Assembly (NCBI RefSeq): GCF_010389155.1
Contig: NC_057768.1
Coordinates: forward strand, 40,899,633 to 40,963,632
DNA length: 64,000 nucleotides
Direction of reading: 5' to 3'
Source of the DNA: Erigeron canadensis
Taxonomy: Eukaryota; Streptophyta; Magnoliopsida; Asterales; Asteraceae
Shown: positions 24,545-36,594 of the stretch, one piece after another
How positions within the stretch are numbered: the first letter of the stretch is position 1
How the letters are laid out: each line of letters starts with the position of its first letter
The notes under the pieces: model-generated
What the model was told of the DNA's origin: nothing
Databases searched by the model: none
The model's input: only the letters and a program-made list of their open reading frames with translations
Program-made: the position numbers and the translations under genes

Positions 24545-27500
24545 TTACTTTCTAATTTCATTTTCCGATCGGGTCTTACCGTGTAAAGACAACAAACCCT
24601 TAAAAATAAGATAAAGTTAAAATTAGTGGTCTTAAAAAAAGGATTTTTTGCAGTTTTGAAGTGGCTATAACTTACTGCGTATAGTGTTTTCGTAAAATCT
24701 AGTGCAAATAACAAAATTGTCATTTTCCGATTGGGTCTTACTGTGTGAAGGCAATAAACTCCCAAAAATAAGAAAAAGTTATAATTATTATATAAGACCG
24801 GATCTGGTCTTAAAAAGAAATGCAGTTTTTGCGGTTTTTAAGTGGCTATAACTTATTTTATATATTGTTTCGGTGAGATATAAAAATAGGTAATGATAGC
24901 ATGTGATTAGGCCTTTCAAAAGACATAAGACTTACTTAAAACGAGTGTATTTTAATAGGTCAAATCAGAGTCCCAAAGCAGCTCGTTGGAACTTTTTGTT
25001 AGAGTTCCAAATGAGTTGAAAGGGTCGGAATCTATTGTATACGTATGTAATCATAAACATACTTATGTTTATGTTGATAAAGAGTGCAAATAACAAAATT
25101 GTCATTTTCCGATCAGGTCTTACTGTGTAAAGGAAACAACCCCTAAAAATAAGACAAAGTTACAATTAATAAGTAAGACCAGATCTGGTCTTAAAGAAAT
25201 GAAGTTTTTGCAGTTTTGAAGTGGCTATAACTTATTGTGTATATTGTTTTCGTAAAATCTACAAATAGGTAATGTTAGCATGTGATTAGGCCTTTCAAAA
25301 GACATAAGACTTGCTTAAAACGAGTGTGTTTTAGTAGGTCAAATCTAAGTCCCAAAGCAGCCCGTTGAAACTTTTTGTTAGAGTTCCAAATGAGTTTAAA
25401 AGCTCGAAATCTATTGTATACATATATAATCATAAACATACTTATGTCTATGTTGATAAAGAGTCCAAATAACAAAATTATCATTTTCTGATCGGGTTTT
25501 ACTGTGTAAAAGCAAAAACCCCTAAAAATAAGAAAAAGTTAGAATTAGTAAGTAAGATGAGATCTGGTCTTAAAGAAATCAATTTATTAAGTGGCTATAA
25601 CTTCTTGTGTATATTGTTTCGGTGAGATATAAGAATAGGTAATGATAGTATGTGATTAGGCCTTTTAAAAGACATAAGACTTGCTTAAAACGAGTGCGCT
25701 TTAGTGGATCAAATCTGCGTCTCAATGGAGCCCGTTAAAATTTTTGTTAGAGTTCCAAATGAGTTTAAAAGGTCTAAATCTATTGTATACATATGTAATC
25801 ATAAACATACTTATGTTTATGTTGATAAAGAGTCCAAATAACAAAATTGTGATTTTCCGATCGGGTCTTACTGTGTAAAAGCAACAACCCCCCAAAAATA
25901 AGAAAAACTTTGAATTAGTAAGTAAGACCAGATCTGGTCTTAAAGAAATGCAGTTTTTGCGGTTTTTAAATGGCTATAACTTCTTGTGTATATTGTTTCG
26001 GTGAGATATAAGAATAGGTAATGATAGCATGTGATTAGGCCTTTTAAAAGACATAAGACTTGCTTAAAACGGGTGTGCTTTAATGGGTCAAATCTGAGTC
26101 CCAAAACAGCCCGTTAAAACTTCTTGTTAGAGTTCCAAATGATTTAAATGGTCTGAATCTATTGTATATGTATGTAATCATAAATATACTTATCTTTATG
26201 TTGATAAAGAATCCAAATAACAAAATTGTCATTTTCCGATTGGCTCTTACCGTGTAAAGGCAACAAACCCCCAAAATAAGAAAAAGTTAGAATTAGTAAG
26301 TAAGACCAGATCAAGTCTTAAAGATATGTTGTTTTTGCGGTTTTTAAATGGTTATAACTTCTTGTGTATATTGTTTCGGTGAGATATAAGAATAGATAAT
26401 GATAGCATGTGATTAGGCCTTTTAAAACACATAAGACTTGCTTAAAACGTGTGTGCTTTAGTGGGTCAAATCTGACTCCTAAAGCAGTCCGTTGGAGCTT
26501 TTTGTTAGAGTTCTAAATGAGCTTAAGTGGTCGGAATCTATTGTATACGTATGTAATCATAAACATACTTATGTCTATGTTGAGAAATAGTACTAATAAC
26601 AAAATTGTCATTTTCTAATCGGGTCTAACCGTGTAAAAGCAACAAACCGTTAAAAATTAAGAAAAGTTACAATTAGTAAGTAAGACCAGATCTGGTCTTA
26701 AAGATTTGCATTTTTTGCGGTTTTTAAGTGGCTATAACTTATTGTGTATATTGTTTTGGTGAAATCTAAAAATAGATAACGATAGCATTTGATTAGGCCT
26801 TTCAAAAGAACTAAGACTTGCTTATTTCTTTGTGTGTTTTAGTGGGTCAAATTTGAATCCCAAAGCATCCTGTTGGAGTTTTTTGTTAAAGTTCCAAATG
26901 AGTTTAAAAGGTCGGAATCTATTGTATACGTCTGTAATCATAAACATACTTATGTCTATATTGATAAAGAGTCCAAATAACAAAATCGTCATTTTCCGAT
27001 CGGGTCTTATCGTGTAAAAGCAACAAACCACCAAAAATTAAAAAAAGCTAGAATTAGTAAGTAAGACCAGATCTGGTGTTAAAGAAATGCAGCTTTTGTG
27101 GTTTTTAAGTAGCTATAACTTCTTGTATATATCGTTTCGGTGAGATATAAAAATAGGTAATGTTAGCATGTGATTAGGCCTTTTAAAAGACACTAGACTT
27201 GCTTAAAACGGGTGTGCTTTAGTGGGTCAAATCTAAGTCCCAAAGCGGCACGTTGGAGCTTTTTGTTAGAGTTCCAAATGAATTTAAAGGGTCAGGATCT
27301 ATTTTATACGTATGTAATCATAAACACACTTATGTCTACGTTGATAAATATTGCAAATAACAAAATTGTCATTTTCCAATCGGGTCTTACCGTGTAAAGG
27401 CAACAAACCCTCAAAAAAAATAAGAAAAAGTTAAATTAGTAAGTAACACCAGATCTGGTCTTAAAGAAATGAAATTTTTTGCAATTTTGAAGTGGCTTTA

Positions 27501-29186
27501 ACTTATTGTGTATATTGTTTTCGTATAATATACAAATAGGTAATGTTAGCATGTGATTAGGCCTTTCAACCGACATAAGAATTACTTAAAACGAGCGTGT
27601 TTTAGTAGGTCAACTCTGAGTCCCAAAGCAGCCCGTTGGAACTTTTTGTTAGAGTTCCAAATGAATTTAAAAGGTCAAAATCTATTGTATACCTATATAA
27701 TTATAAACATGATTATGTTTATGTTGATAAAGAGTCCAAATAACAAAATTGTCATTCTCCGATCGGGTCTTACCGTGTAAAGACAACAAACCCCCCAAAA
27801 ATAAGAAAAAGTTAGAATTAGTAAGTAAGACTAGATCTGGTCTTAAATAAATGCAGTTTTTAAGTGGGTATAACTTCTCGTGTATATTGTTTCGTTGAGA
27901 TATAAAAATAGTTAATGATAGCATGTGATTAAGCCTTTCAAAAGACATAAGACTTGCTTAAAATGGGTGTGCTTTAGTGGGTCAAATCTGAGTCGCAAAG
28001 CAGCCCATTAGAGCTTTTTATTAAAATTCCAAATGAGTTTAAAGGGTCCGAATCTATTGTATACGTATATAATCATAAACATACTTATGTCTATGTTTAT
28101 AAAGAGTGCAAATAACAAAATTGTCATTTTCCGATCGGGTCTTACCGTGTAAAGGCAACAAACCCTTAATAAAAAGAAAAGTTTGCAATTAGTAAGTAAC
28201 ACCAGATTTAGTCTTAAAGAATTGAAATTTTTTGCAGTTTTGAAGTGGCTTTAACTTATTTTGTATATTGTTTTCATATAATCTACAAATAGGTAATGTT
28301 AGCATGTGATTAGGCCTTTTAAAAGACATAAGAATTACTTAAAACGAGTGTGTTTTAGTAGGTCAACTCTAAGTCCCAAAGCAGCCCGTTGGAACTTTTT
28401 GTTAGAGTTACAAATGAATTTAAAAGATCGAAATCTATTGTATACCTATGTAATTATAAACATGCTTATGTTTATGTTGTTGAAGAGTCCAAATAACAAA
28501 ATTGTCATTCTTCAATCGGCTCTTACAGTGTAAAGAAAACAAACCCCCAAAATAAGAAAAAGTTAGAATTAGTAAGTAAGACCAGATCTGGTCTTAAATA
28601 AATGCAGTTTTTGCGGTTTTTAAGTGGCTATAACTTCTTGTGTATATTGTTCCGGTGAGATATAAAAATAGGTAATGATAGCATGTGATTAGGTCTTTCA
28701 AAAGAAATAAGATTTGCATATTTTTTTTGTGTGTTTTAGTTGGTCAAATCTGAGTCCCAAAGCAGCCCGTTGGAGTTTTTTGTTAAAGTTCCAAATGAGT
28801 TTAAAAGGTCAGAATCTATTGTATATGTATGTAATCATAAACATACTTATGTCTATGTTTATAAAGAGTTCAAATAACAAAATTGTGATTTTCCAATCGG
28901 GTCTTACCGTGTAAAGGCAACAAACCCCCCAAAATAAGAAAAAGTTAGAATTAGTAATTAAGACTAGATCTTAAAGAAATGCAATTTTTGTTGTTTTTAA
29001 GTGGCTATAGTTTCTTGTGTATATTGTTTCGATGGAATTTAAATATAGGTAATGATAGCATGTGATTATGTCTTTCAAAAGACATAAAACTTGCTTAAAA
29101 CGGTGTGTTTTAATGGGTCAAATCTGAGTCCCAAAGGAGCTTATTGGAGCTTTTTGTTAGAGTTTCAAATGAGTTTAAAGGGTAGG
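24545..29186 (+). repeat. satellite array, about 380-bp units, about 12 copies
   Basis: Starting roughly 170 bp after the GAUT3 stop codon, a unit of 373-383 bp repeats head to tail. The landmark CATTTTCCGATCGGGTCTTA or a close variant recurs near 24555, 24720, 25104, 25480, 25853, 26228, 26607, 26990, 27368, 27752, 28125, 28508 and 28888. The first interval is only about 165 bp, so the array starts with a truncated unit. Most units carry the perfect palindrome AGACCAGATCTGGTCT or a decayed form, and a block GTGATTAGGCCTTT. Open frames here are repeated coincidences without starts, domains or codon bias. A last fragment seems to reappear at 31735-31785, beyond inserted LTR-element DNA. Confidence 0.85.
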
Positions 29187-29187
29187 A

Positions 29188-29331
29188 TTTGTTAGATTCA
29201 AGCTACTCATAGATTAAGAGATTTGAAGATGACAAACAGTTCAAAAAATAGTTAAGTCTTTGATTCTGAAGCTGAGTCTGCTTGGACTGGTCCAGGCTGA
29301 GTCAGCCTGAATATCTTCACTGGAAGATGGG
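29188..29331. other. LTR-element-like debris left of the solo LTR
   Basis: The satellite breaks off at about 29186 and unrelated sequence starting TGTTAGATTC follows; this start resembles a Copia LTR end but no partner is secure. The solo LTR at 29337 inserted into it: the same sequence resumes after the second GTCAT at 31023 and runs to about 31282. Confidence 0.35.
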
Positions 29332-29336
29332 GTCAT

Positions 29337-31022
29337 TGATATCGCCTATTTTATATATTTTTATTTTACGCGATATCGTTTCTTTTATTTATTTTAAGTT
29401 TATTTTATTGTCATTTATATAGACGTTTATACTTAATATGTGAATTATCTGTTTATAGGCCTATAAGATGAAATATGACGAAATTAGGCTAAATAAAGAT
29501 CAATTATGAAGAAAATGAAGATTGGAGCTGAAAAGAAGAAGAATGTGATACATATTATTTATGTGTTGCATAAATATTATATACAAGACTTATGGCTGGA
29601 CTTAGTGATTATGAGCAACAAAACTAAAATATCTATTCTTTTTAGTTTTGCAATTAAAAATAAAAACAAGGTAGATTGAGTACTCGTTGGTCAGGAGCCG
29701 AAATCAAAACAAGAAGAAAAGACAAATGTAAATTTCACAACTTATGGGCTGGACTATAATGGAAGTGTGGTTGGGCCGTGAAAGGAAGCAGGTCAATTAT
29801 ATTGTTGGATTCCAAGTGGGCCGAAAATAGTCAAGAAAGAAAGCAGCTAAAGATTTGGTATAGTTTTGTTTTGTGATGTCGGCTGAGAAAGTCCATCGTA
29901 AGCCCCAAGCTACAACAAACATTATATATATTTATTATTCTTTGGGGGATCACCTACGCAGGAGTTTTTTAGGAGGGAATCCAATAAGGGCAGGAGGGAC
30001 GTGAGGGGCGTGAGAAGTCAGCCGACAAACACAAGCAGCAAGCATTTAAGAGCAGCTCAATTTTCTTTGGTGCCTTGAAATTCTTTCTTTGCCAACTTGT
30101 TCGAACTATTTACAATCAATTAGTTACTTTTGCTTTGATTCGTCTTAAGTTATTACTATGATTTATTTTGCAAGAGTAATTGGTTTTTGTTAGTTTAATT
30201 ATGTCTAGCTAAATCTTTTTATCATCTACCAAGATGAAGTGCTACATTGAATAATGGTTGCACTATTTTTATAATTCAAATTGATTTGATTTAACGTTGT
30301 GTCGTAATCTTAGCTTATTAATTCTTTGTTATTTAACTCTTAATTGTAGATAGTTTTTGCATGATCTTAGTGGTAACTTAGGTTGTCTAAAAGTTATTTT
30401 GATTGCTTGGTTAGAAGCAATTGTTTCTATGACGGGTACGGTAGAAAGTAATTAATAGTTAATAAGAATTAACGGGTTAATGGTTGGGTACAATCAATAG
30501 ACACAATTGTTATCTAAATAACCAAAACAATTAGTTGATTAGGAAAGTTATGAAAGATGTCTCGGGGTACCGGTAATAGAACTAGTTAATTAAGGGAATT
30601 GAATAAAGTAACGAACTTGACGGGTACGGAGTGAGTCTTTGTTTAGTTCTCGGTTATTAATTAACATATTTGAATTGGTTCTTCATTTAAGTGCAACCTA
30701 AATAAGTTGTGTCATGGAGTCGAAGTAGATGATCTTTTAATTAATATTGATATTAAAATTTCTCTTTTCAATTAATTCTACGGAATTACTAACTCTTTTT
30801 AATTTTAAACTAACTTTTCAAAAATCAAGATGATGTGGTGTCTTTAAAAACCAAACTCTTTTTAGCTACTTAAAAACTCACTTACTCTTAAATCAGTTCC
30901 TGTGTTCGATCCTGGACTTACTGATAGCTTTACTATACATGATAAGGTACACTGCCTGTGTGTAGAAGTCTAACTATTAGTATTTTCTTGTTTATAAATT
31001 TAAGACTATATTTTACCCATCA
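29337..31022 (+). mobile_element. solo LTR, 1.69 kb
   Basis: The segment begins TGATATCGCC and ends TTTTACCCATCA (TG...CA with TGAT/ATCA inverted termini). The perfect 5-bp duplication GTCAT lies at 29332-29336 and 31023-31027. No gag-pol, primer-binding site or second LTR is seen, so it is a solo LTR from unequal recombination. Family probably Ty3/Gypsy on length and termini; not proven. It contains the GC-richer stretch 29940-30030 and an AT-rich remainder. Confidence 0.78.
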
Positions 31023-31282
31023 GTCATTCAAGCTGCATTAAATGAAATTAAATTAAGTGTTTAACAAGTCTGCATTAAGAGGTAAGATTGAGCTGTAGGA
31101 TATGTAGATATATAGGACAGTTTTAGAGGCATTACCACAAATAAAGTGTTAGCTTTAAGTTTTGATTGATTGATTATCTTTACCTCTAAGCTATAGCTTT
31201 CTGATTTGTCTTAAGTTTTCTCAAAACATTTTGCATCGACTATTCTTTGAATGTTTTTAAAAGTAGGAAAACTTTTACACTT

Positions 31283-31734
31283 AAGTTGTCCACTCATCTT
31301 TAAGTGCTTTATTTTTCTTGGACTATTTGCTTGAGAACAAGCAAAGACTTAAATGTGGGGGTATATGATGAGCGTTGATGTTGTGATAATTCCCCCCATC
31401 ATTTGGCCACATTTTAATGTCTAAATGAATTTATAAGTGTGAACTTTTGGTACTCAATGAATTCAATGTTACGCAGGTTCACGAAAGATGCGAACAAGGG
31501 TGAAAGACATCTATCAATACAACATAAAGGCCAATGGAAATTACAAATCACAAGAAGGCAAGGCAAGAGTCAAACGAAGAATATCTGGAGCGGTAGGAGC
31601 AACTAGCGCCGCTGGCACCCATACAGTAGCTCCCTGGGCTGCTCGGATTCCTTCCCAGCGCCGCTTGGCGGCCCGAAACCAGAACCGATCAACTTACAGC
31701 CTTATGAATAGAAGAATAAACCCTCAAACCCTAG
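31283..31734 (+). mobile_element. fragment of a Ty3/Gypsy 3' end (polypurine tract and truncated LTR)
   Basis: CAAGCAAAGACTTAAATGTG followed by GGGGTATA at 31339-31365 has the form of the polypurine tract that precedes many plant Gypsy 3' LTRs. An LTR-like sequence would start TGATGAGCGTTG at 31366. It carries GC-rich stretches (31590-31680) and stops where the satellite fragment resumes near 31735. No matching 5' LTR is present. The open frame 31488-31775 lies inside it and is not a gene. Confidence 0.4.
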
Positions 31735-32148
31735 AGTTTCAAATGATATCAAAAGGTCGGGATATACGTATGTAATTATAACAACTGCCGACCTTGATAA
31801 TCAGACAAAACCACGAGTTAAATGAGTTGGTTATCAGTACTCTGATAGATGTCTATTTAATATATGATATTGATTCGAGATATTGTTTCTTGGAGCACAA
31901 TGATTGCGGCTGTCTGACACTATAGCTTGCCAGATGAATCAATTGGAGTAGTATATAATGAGATTATACAAGCACAAAAGAAACCATTGTTTGTCCAACG
32001 AAACACGAGGAATTACATAAGTGTATGAAGAAGGAAATGATACAAGCTAATTAGTACACATTATTATTTTACTATGGTGTATATGTATGTTTACAACATT
32101 GTATGAAAGATTAATTACACACCCATTGATATAATGCTATCTAAGACA

Positions 32149-33222
32149 TCACAGCCCTAATCTTAAATCCAAATCTGCACTTGAACAGGTGGAATCATCT
32201 TGTATAGATGCAGGCAAGTTTAAATCAAACCTAAACGGTGGCGGATGCGCTTGTGATATTGATCCAGTTGCGCAATTGCCATCTTCTTTCTCCCAGTGAC
32301 ACCTTTTGTGTCCACCAAGTGCCTGTCCACTTGAAAATATTTTCAAACAAATGCTGCATTTGTGTTGCTGATTGCTGCCCGAAACTTCAACATTCCGATT
32401 ATCATAATTATGACCCACAAACTCCCCTTCTTCAAGTTCTTCGGTTGATGCACCATCGTTTCGTGTTATTGCAAAACATCCCTTCACATTCTTGTGACTT
32501 GCCCTATGCCCACCCAATGCTTGGTGTGACCCGAAAACTTTTTTACAACTTGAACATTCAAACCGGGCTTCAGGGTCATGACTAACTTGTGTCCCTAATA
32601 TGTCTTGTGAACCCGAGTTCTGTTGTTGTTTATAACTAGTGGATGCATGAATACTTGTTGGTGACTTGGCCAACATTAGTAAGCATGCCGCCACGTACTC
32701 ATCGTCCTCTGTCGCCACACGGGCATCCAAACCATCATGCCGCATCCTTTGAAGATTAGGCGGCGGGTTGATCCCACGCCACGGTCTCTCAGGGTGACAT
32801 CGCATATGCCCAAACAACGCCTTCCATGACCAAAAAGTCTTTCCACATTCAGTACACGGACGAGTAATCTTTGGAGCGCTCGGGTCGGGCTTCTTTTTCG
32901 TGATCACACCCGAATGACTACCAGAAGGCCCAGAACCTACACCAACATTAACAATGGCCTTGTTGTTATGCACCCTGACCGTTTTGGTTCGTTTCTTACG
33001 CGGGTTCTGTTGATGAGGCCTTATAGTAGAAATAGGCTGAATATTTCCGGCAGAGACATCAGAATTGTCAAGTGTTGGCCTGAAAATATCATGTGGGTCA
33101 GGGGAAACAGGACAAATTTGCATATCAGATGATGATGTTGGAGTTATTATATTACCACCCATGATCATCATCATTAAATTATTATTATGGTTAGTAGTAG
33201 TAGTAGTAGTAATGTTGTTCAT
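32149..33222 (-). CDS. ZAT3-like: C2H2 zinc-finger transcriptional repressor, ZAT3/DAZ-type
   Basis: Single exon, 357 residues from the Met at 33222. An upstream in-frame Met at 33333 would add 37 residues with a hydrophobic FFFLLPIFVFLY stretch, unlikely for a nuclear factor, so the downstream start is preferred. The protein has a basic PRKKRTKT nuclear-localisation region and three C2H2 fingers starting at Cys123, Cys223 and Cys289. Finger 1 is the variant type with WSWKALFGHMRCH; fingers 2 and 3 carry QALGGH, the plant-specific DNA-contact motif. Two EAR-like repression motifs follow: FDLNLP near residue 333 and DLDLRLGL at the C terminus. This layout and the linker HPERPWRGINPPPN are diagnostic of the ZAT2/ZAT3 (DAZ1/DAZ2) group, which in Arabidopsis acts downstream of DUO1 in male germline division (established). 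Poly-Thr, poly-Asn and poly-Met near the start come from trinucleotide repeats. Confidence 0.92.
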   Translation of the reverse strand: MNNITTTTTTNHNNNLMMMIMGGNIITPTSSSDMQICPVSPDPHDIFRPTLDNSDVSAGNIQPISTIRPHQQNPRKKRTKTVRVHNNKAIVNVGVGSGPSGSHSGVITKKKPDPSAPKITRPCTECGKTFWSWKALFGHMRCHPERPWRGINPPPNLQRMRHDGLDARVATEDDEYVAACLLMLAKSPTSIHASTSYKQQQNSGSQDILGTQVSHDPEARFECSSCKKVFGSHQALGGHRASHKNVKGCFAITRNDGASTEELEEGEFVGHNYDNRNVEVSGSNQQHKCSICLKIFSSGQALGGHKRCHWEKEDGNCATGSISQAHPPPFRFDLNLPASIQDDSTCSSADLDLRLGL

Positions 33223-33333
33223 AATTAATGTGGGTTTATATAAAAACACGAAAATAGGAAGAAGAAAAAAAAAGTTTAAGGAAGTGGGAGATATGGGGTT
33301 CTTATGGTGATGGTGGTGTTGACGGTTACACAT

Positions 33334-35263
33334 AGTTAGTGTGTGTCCGAAAGAAAAGGGTGGTTATTTTCAGTTATGTTTTTTTTGTATTCTTTTGAAA
33401 ATAACGTTTTATGTTGTTTGGATTTTGGAGCTACACTAATACTATCATATAGGAAACTGGTGGGTCTCATGTGGATTTCCATTTGGTTATTTTACGGAAT
33501 ACGGTTGTATTATTTACAGTCTGCTTTACGTATATTTTTGAGAAACTTTGAATATGAAGTCATATTGTTTGACCCACAAAGTCGAGACTTGAAATTTAAC
33601 ATTTTTGACCAAAGGTCAGACTTGAATTTTCTAAATTGTTTGGCACCAATCATGTTACTTGTCATTATAGTTTTTGATTTAGTTCCAATATGGTACACCA
33701 CGTCCATAGTTTTACAGAATATGGTACTATAATCGATCAAATGGACTAACCACAAAATGCACATTGCTACATATTATAACAAAATCAACGCATGGATTTG
33801 TTTATTGAATTATGGGAGGTGATATATCCACGACAACATCTAGCCATACACAATGTATATTGTATAGTGTAGAGTAGTGTGAAGCACACGACATTGTGTG
33901 TGACTATATATTGTTGTGCATATGCATACAAGTAATAGAGTGCCCAAAACATATTGTAACATATTCCTTGTATGTTAATTTACACGTCAATGTCAATACA
34001 ATCAAACCAATTGGATATATACATTAATTATTATTGAGTGGTAAAAAATAACACAACAATATTGCCATTATTAACAATAGCCTCAAGCCCTCAACGAATT
34101 GAAGACCAAAAATAAAGAATAAAAAATATATAGAAACAACTGATTAACAATACTCGATGGGTAAGTTTTTCGCAAGCAGGTCAGTGACTTGTTAAGTTGT
34201 AGGCATCAATATATCAACATCATGTCATGTTACTTCTGTTACTTCTTTGATTCCGACATTCCTTGGACATCCAAAACTTTTGCACGTTGGACCTCTTTCG
34301 CTGCAAAATACCCAGAATGATGCAAAATTTAGAGAACGGTATATGTTTGTTAAACAATATGAAAAATTCAACCATACTTCATGGTGAACTCTAAGAAATT
34401 TCACATTTGAAATGACACAAGTGATGCCATCGGGGTTTATAGACAACATAAGACAAAAAAAAATTTATATCAGACCAAATCTCGGGAATAACTGTTCATC
34501 CTTCACCAGATTTTAAAATAACAATGGTTTTAAATACTGTTCATCGGTAATGTCCGACAACCTCAACTAAGCAGGATCCATTGTCATTAGTTCTAACTAT
34601 AAAGCCATTTAAGCTTGCCTATTTTTGCATAAGTTTCTTCCCTCTAACTTATCCACAATAACCTCCAAGTGGACTCCATGGGTTTAGCAAAATCTATTAC
34701 CGTCTCTCATCTACTGGTCACAACTTCACAATATTTCATCTTTTAGGCCTAATACTCATAAATCTTTGTTGGACACAAAGTATATATGACCAGGTATCGC
34801 CTCTTCACATTTTACAACACCTAAAGGATGCGGTTGGTTCATTTTACTCTCATGTATATATATGGATTCTTTGAGAATAAATTCTTTGGCAAGGTTTCAA
34901 AAGTGCATATATACGGACCACGTTAGTAAGCTAGCTTCTGATATTCTTTGCAGATCCGTTACATCTTCTGCATTTAATGACTTAATAGCAAATTAGCTAC
35001 TAATACTGGCACACTTAAATGTTTATGTTGTAGAACTAGCATATCAATTTGAGTGTCAAACGAATTCTACAACATCCAGCTCAAAGTCCGACCTTGTAAG
35101 ATGTGTGAATAAGTAAAAAAAAATATCTCGACTCACAAAAAAGTGTGTTAATTTGTTTAACTAAAATATTCCATATAATATATGTTAAATGGCTTTTTGT
35201 AGAAGTGTAGATAAATCCTAACTTTTATATTAAATAGAAATTGTTTGCTGAATGGATTTATTG
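33334..35263. other. intergenic, nothing recognised
   Basis: Presumed promoter side of the zinc-finger gene, followed by AT-rich DNA. Open frames at 33343-33764 on both strands show no family features and no codon bias. Confidence 0.4.
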
Positions 35264-35548
35264 TGTTGGTACATATACGTATTTGTAATGCATATAGTAA
35301 GCCTGTAATATTCATATAGCTCATTGTATACTTAGGTCCATGAAGGCCCGCCTATGTAATTATACATCTCTTGTTTAGTAATGAGAAACATACAACGCAA
35401 TAACATGGTACCCGAGAGTTATATTGTTTGACAAATGATTTTCTATAATGTTTCTCATTGGTATAAAAGAGATATACATGGACCTAAGTATACAATGGGA
35501 TACATATATGATAGGATAACTAAATACATTATAAATACACCAACATAT
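35264..35548. mobile_element. two short Copia-type LTR relics in inverted orientation
   Basis: Forward: TGTTGGTACATATACG at 35264 through CATTGTATACTTAGGTCCAT to AATAACA at about 35404, followed by TGGTACCCGAGAG, a decayed initiator-Met tRNA primer site. Reverse: the same landmarks appear reverse-complemented from 35548 (TGTTGGTGTATTTATAATG) down to about 35440. The LTR is short (about 140 bp), TRIM-like. The two copies face each other. Confidence 0.5.
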
Positions 35549-36073
35549 TGAACCTAATGATAGGAGTGTTGTTCTACAACTGATGGTACGTTCAAATCAT
35601 GTAGCTGAAAAAGTCTCAAAATTATTTAGAATATATCAAGAAATGGGTACGAAGTGATATGTGAATGGACATTGCGCGTATCAGGTGTTATACTTTGCTT
35701 AATCCACTATATAACCCCTAGATGTTGAAGAACGACCGTACTCCACACGTCCTCTTGCAGGCCTTTACATATGATAAAATTGTTTCCCAACTTGTATCTC
35801 AAATATTTAACACTCTTTATTTCCTCTAACGATCACTTGATCATACAATAGTGTCCTTAGAAATATGATCAAGTTTCTTGAACCATATTCCTTATCATGA
35901 GATCATGGTAGTGATTATTAGATCAATATTGATTGTTTATTCAAAAGCTTTTTGAGTGTGTCTACGTAAATTATATTATGATGTTATTTATTTGATCACT
36001 GGATCAATCTTCGTTGATCATTATCTTCTTATGAGGATAGCTTTCAATTTTCATGCTTATGCTTTACCATAAA

Positions 36074-36399
36074 CAAGTCATATGCCCCGCGCAATGCGGC
36101 GGCGACGGTGGAAGTGGCGCGAGTGGTGGTAGCGGCGGCGGCGGTGGCGATGGGTGTGGCGGCGACGGGTGGTGGGGGCGGCAATGGTGGTAAATGTAAA
36201 AGTATTTGATGCTAAAGGAGGTAGTGTAGTTGTTTTAAGGAGTGAGGGGCTTATGTTGTAAATTATTTCATTAAGGGTATTATAGGTATATTAGTTGGGG
36301 ATTTTTAAATTAATAAATAAAGGATATGGGTATTTTTGGTAGTTTGGAGTTGTATTTTGAGATTTGGGGAGGGGGTTCCTCTTTTATATAGAGTATACA
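36074..36399 (-). mobile_element. degenerate short Helitron
   Basis: On the minus strand the left end is TGTATACTCTATATAAAAGA (first dinucleotide TG instead of TC), preceded by A. The right end has a GC hairpin region GCCGCATTGCGCGGGGC then CTTG followed by T (decayed CTAG). Interior CCTCCCC and GGCGGCGGC-type segments resemble the copies at 2.1 and 55.3 kb. Confidence 0.5.
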
Positions 36400-36594
36400 T
36401 ATACATATAGGTAGTAATTTTAGTGAACTCTAACTCTAGGCAGTGCTCGAAAATGGTAAAGCAAAAAGTTCAAAATCAACGTAAAATCGCAACGTATTTT
36501 TTATCATTCTTATTTATCTATATAACTTTCCTTGTGGATTAACTGTTACCTCATTATTCAGCCAACAGATCACAGCCTAAATAAAATCCTGTAA

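Noticed and set aside
24520..28914. A dozen similar open frames on both strands (60-88 codons)
   Set aside because: They are the same satellite unit read repeatedly; frames break in different units and no start context or codon bias is present.
31488..31775. 95-codon open frame with Arg-rich protein
   Set aside because: Sits in a GC-rich part of a truncated Gypsy LTR and runs into a satellite fragment.
33343..33764. Overlapping open frames upstream of the zinc-finger gene
   Set aside because: No domain, hydrophobic low-complexity composition and shadowing on both strands; probably promoter DNA.
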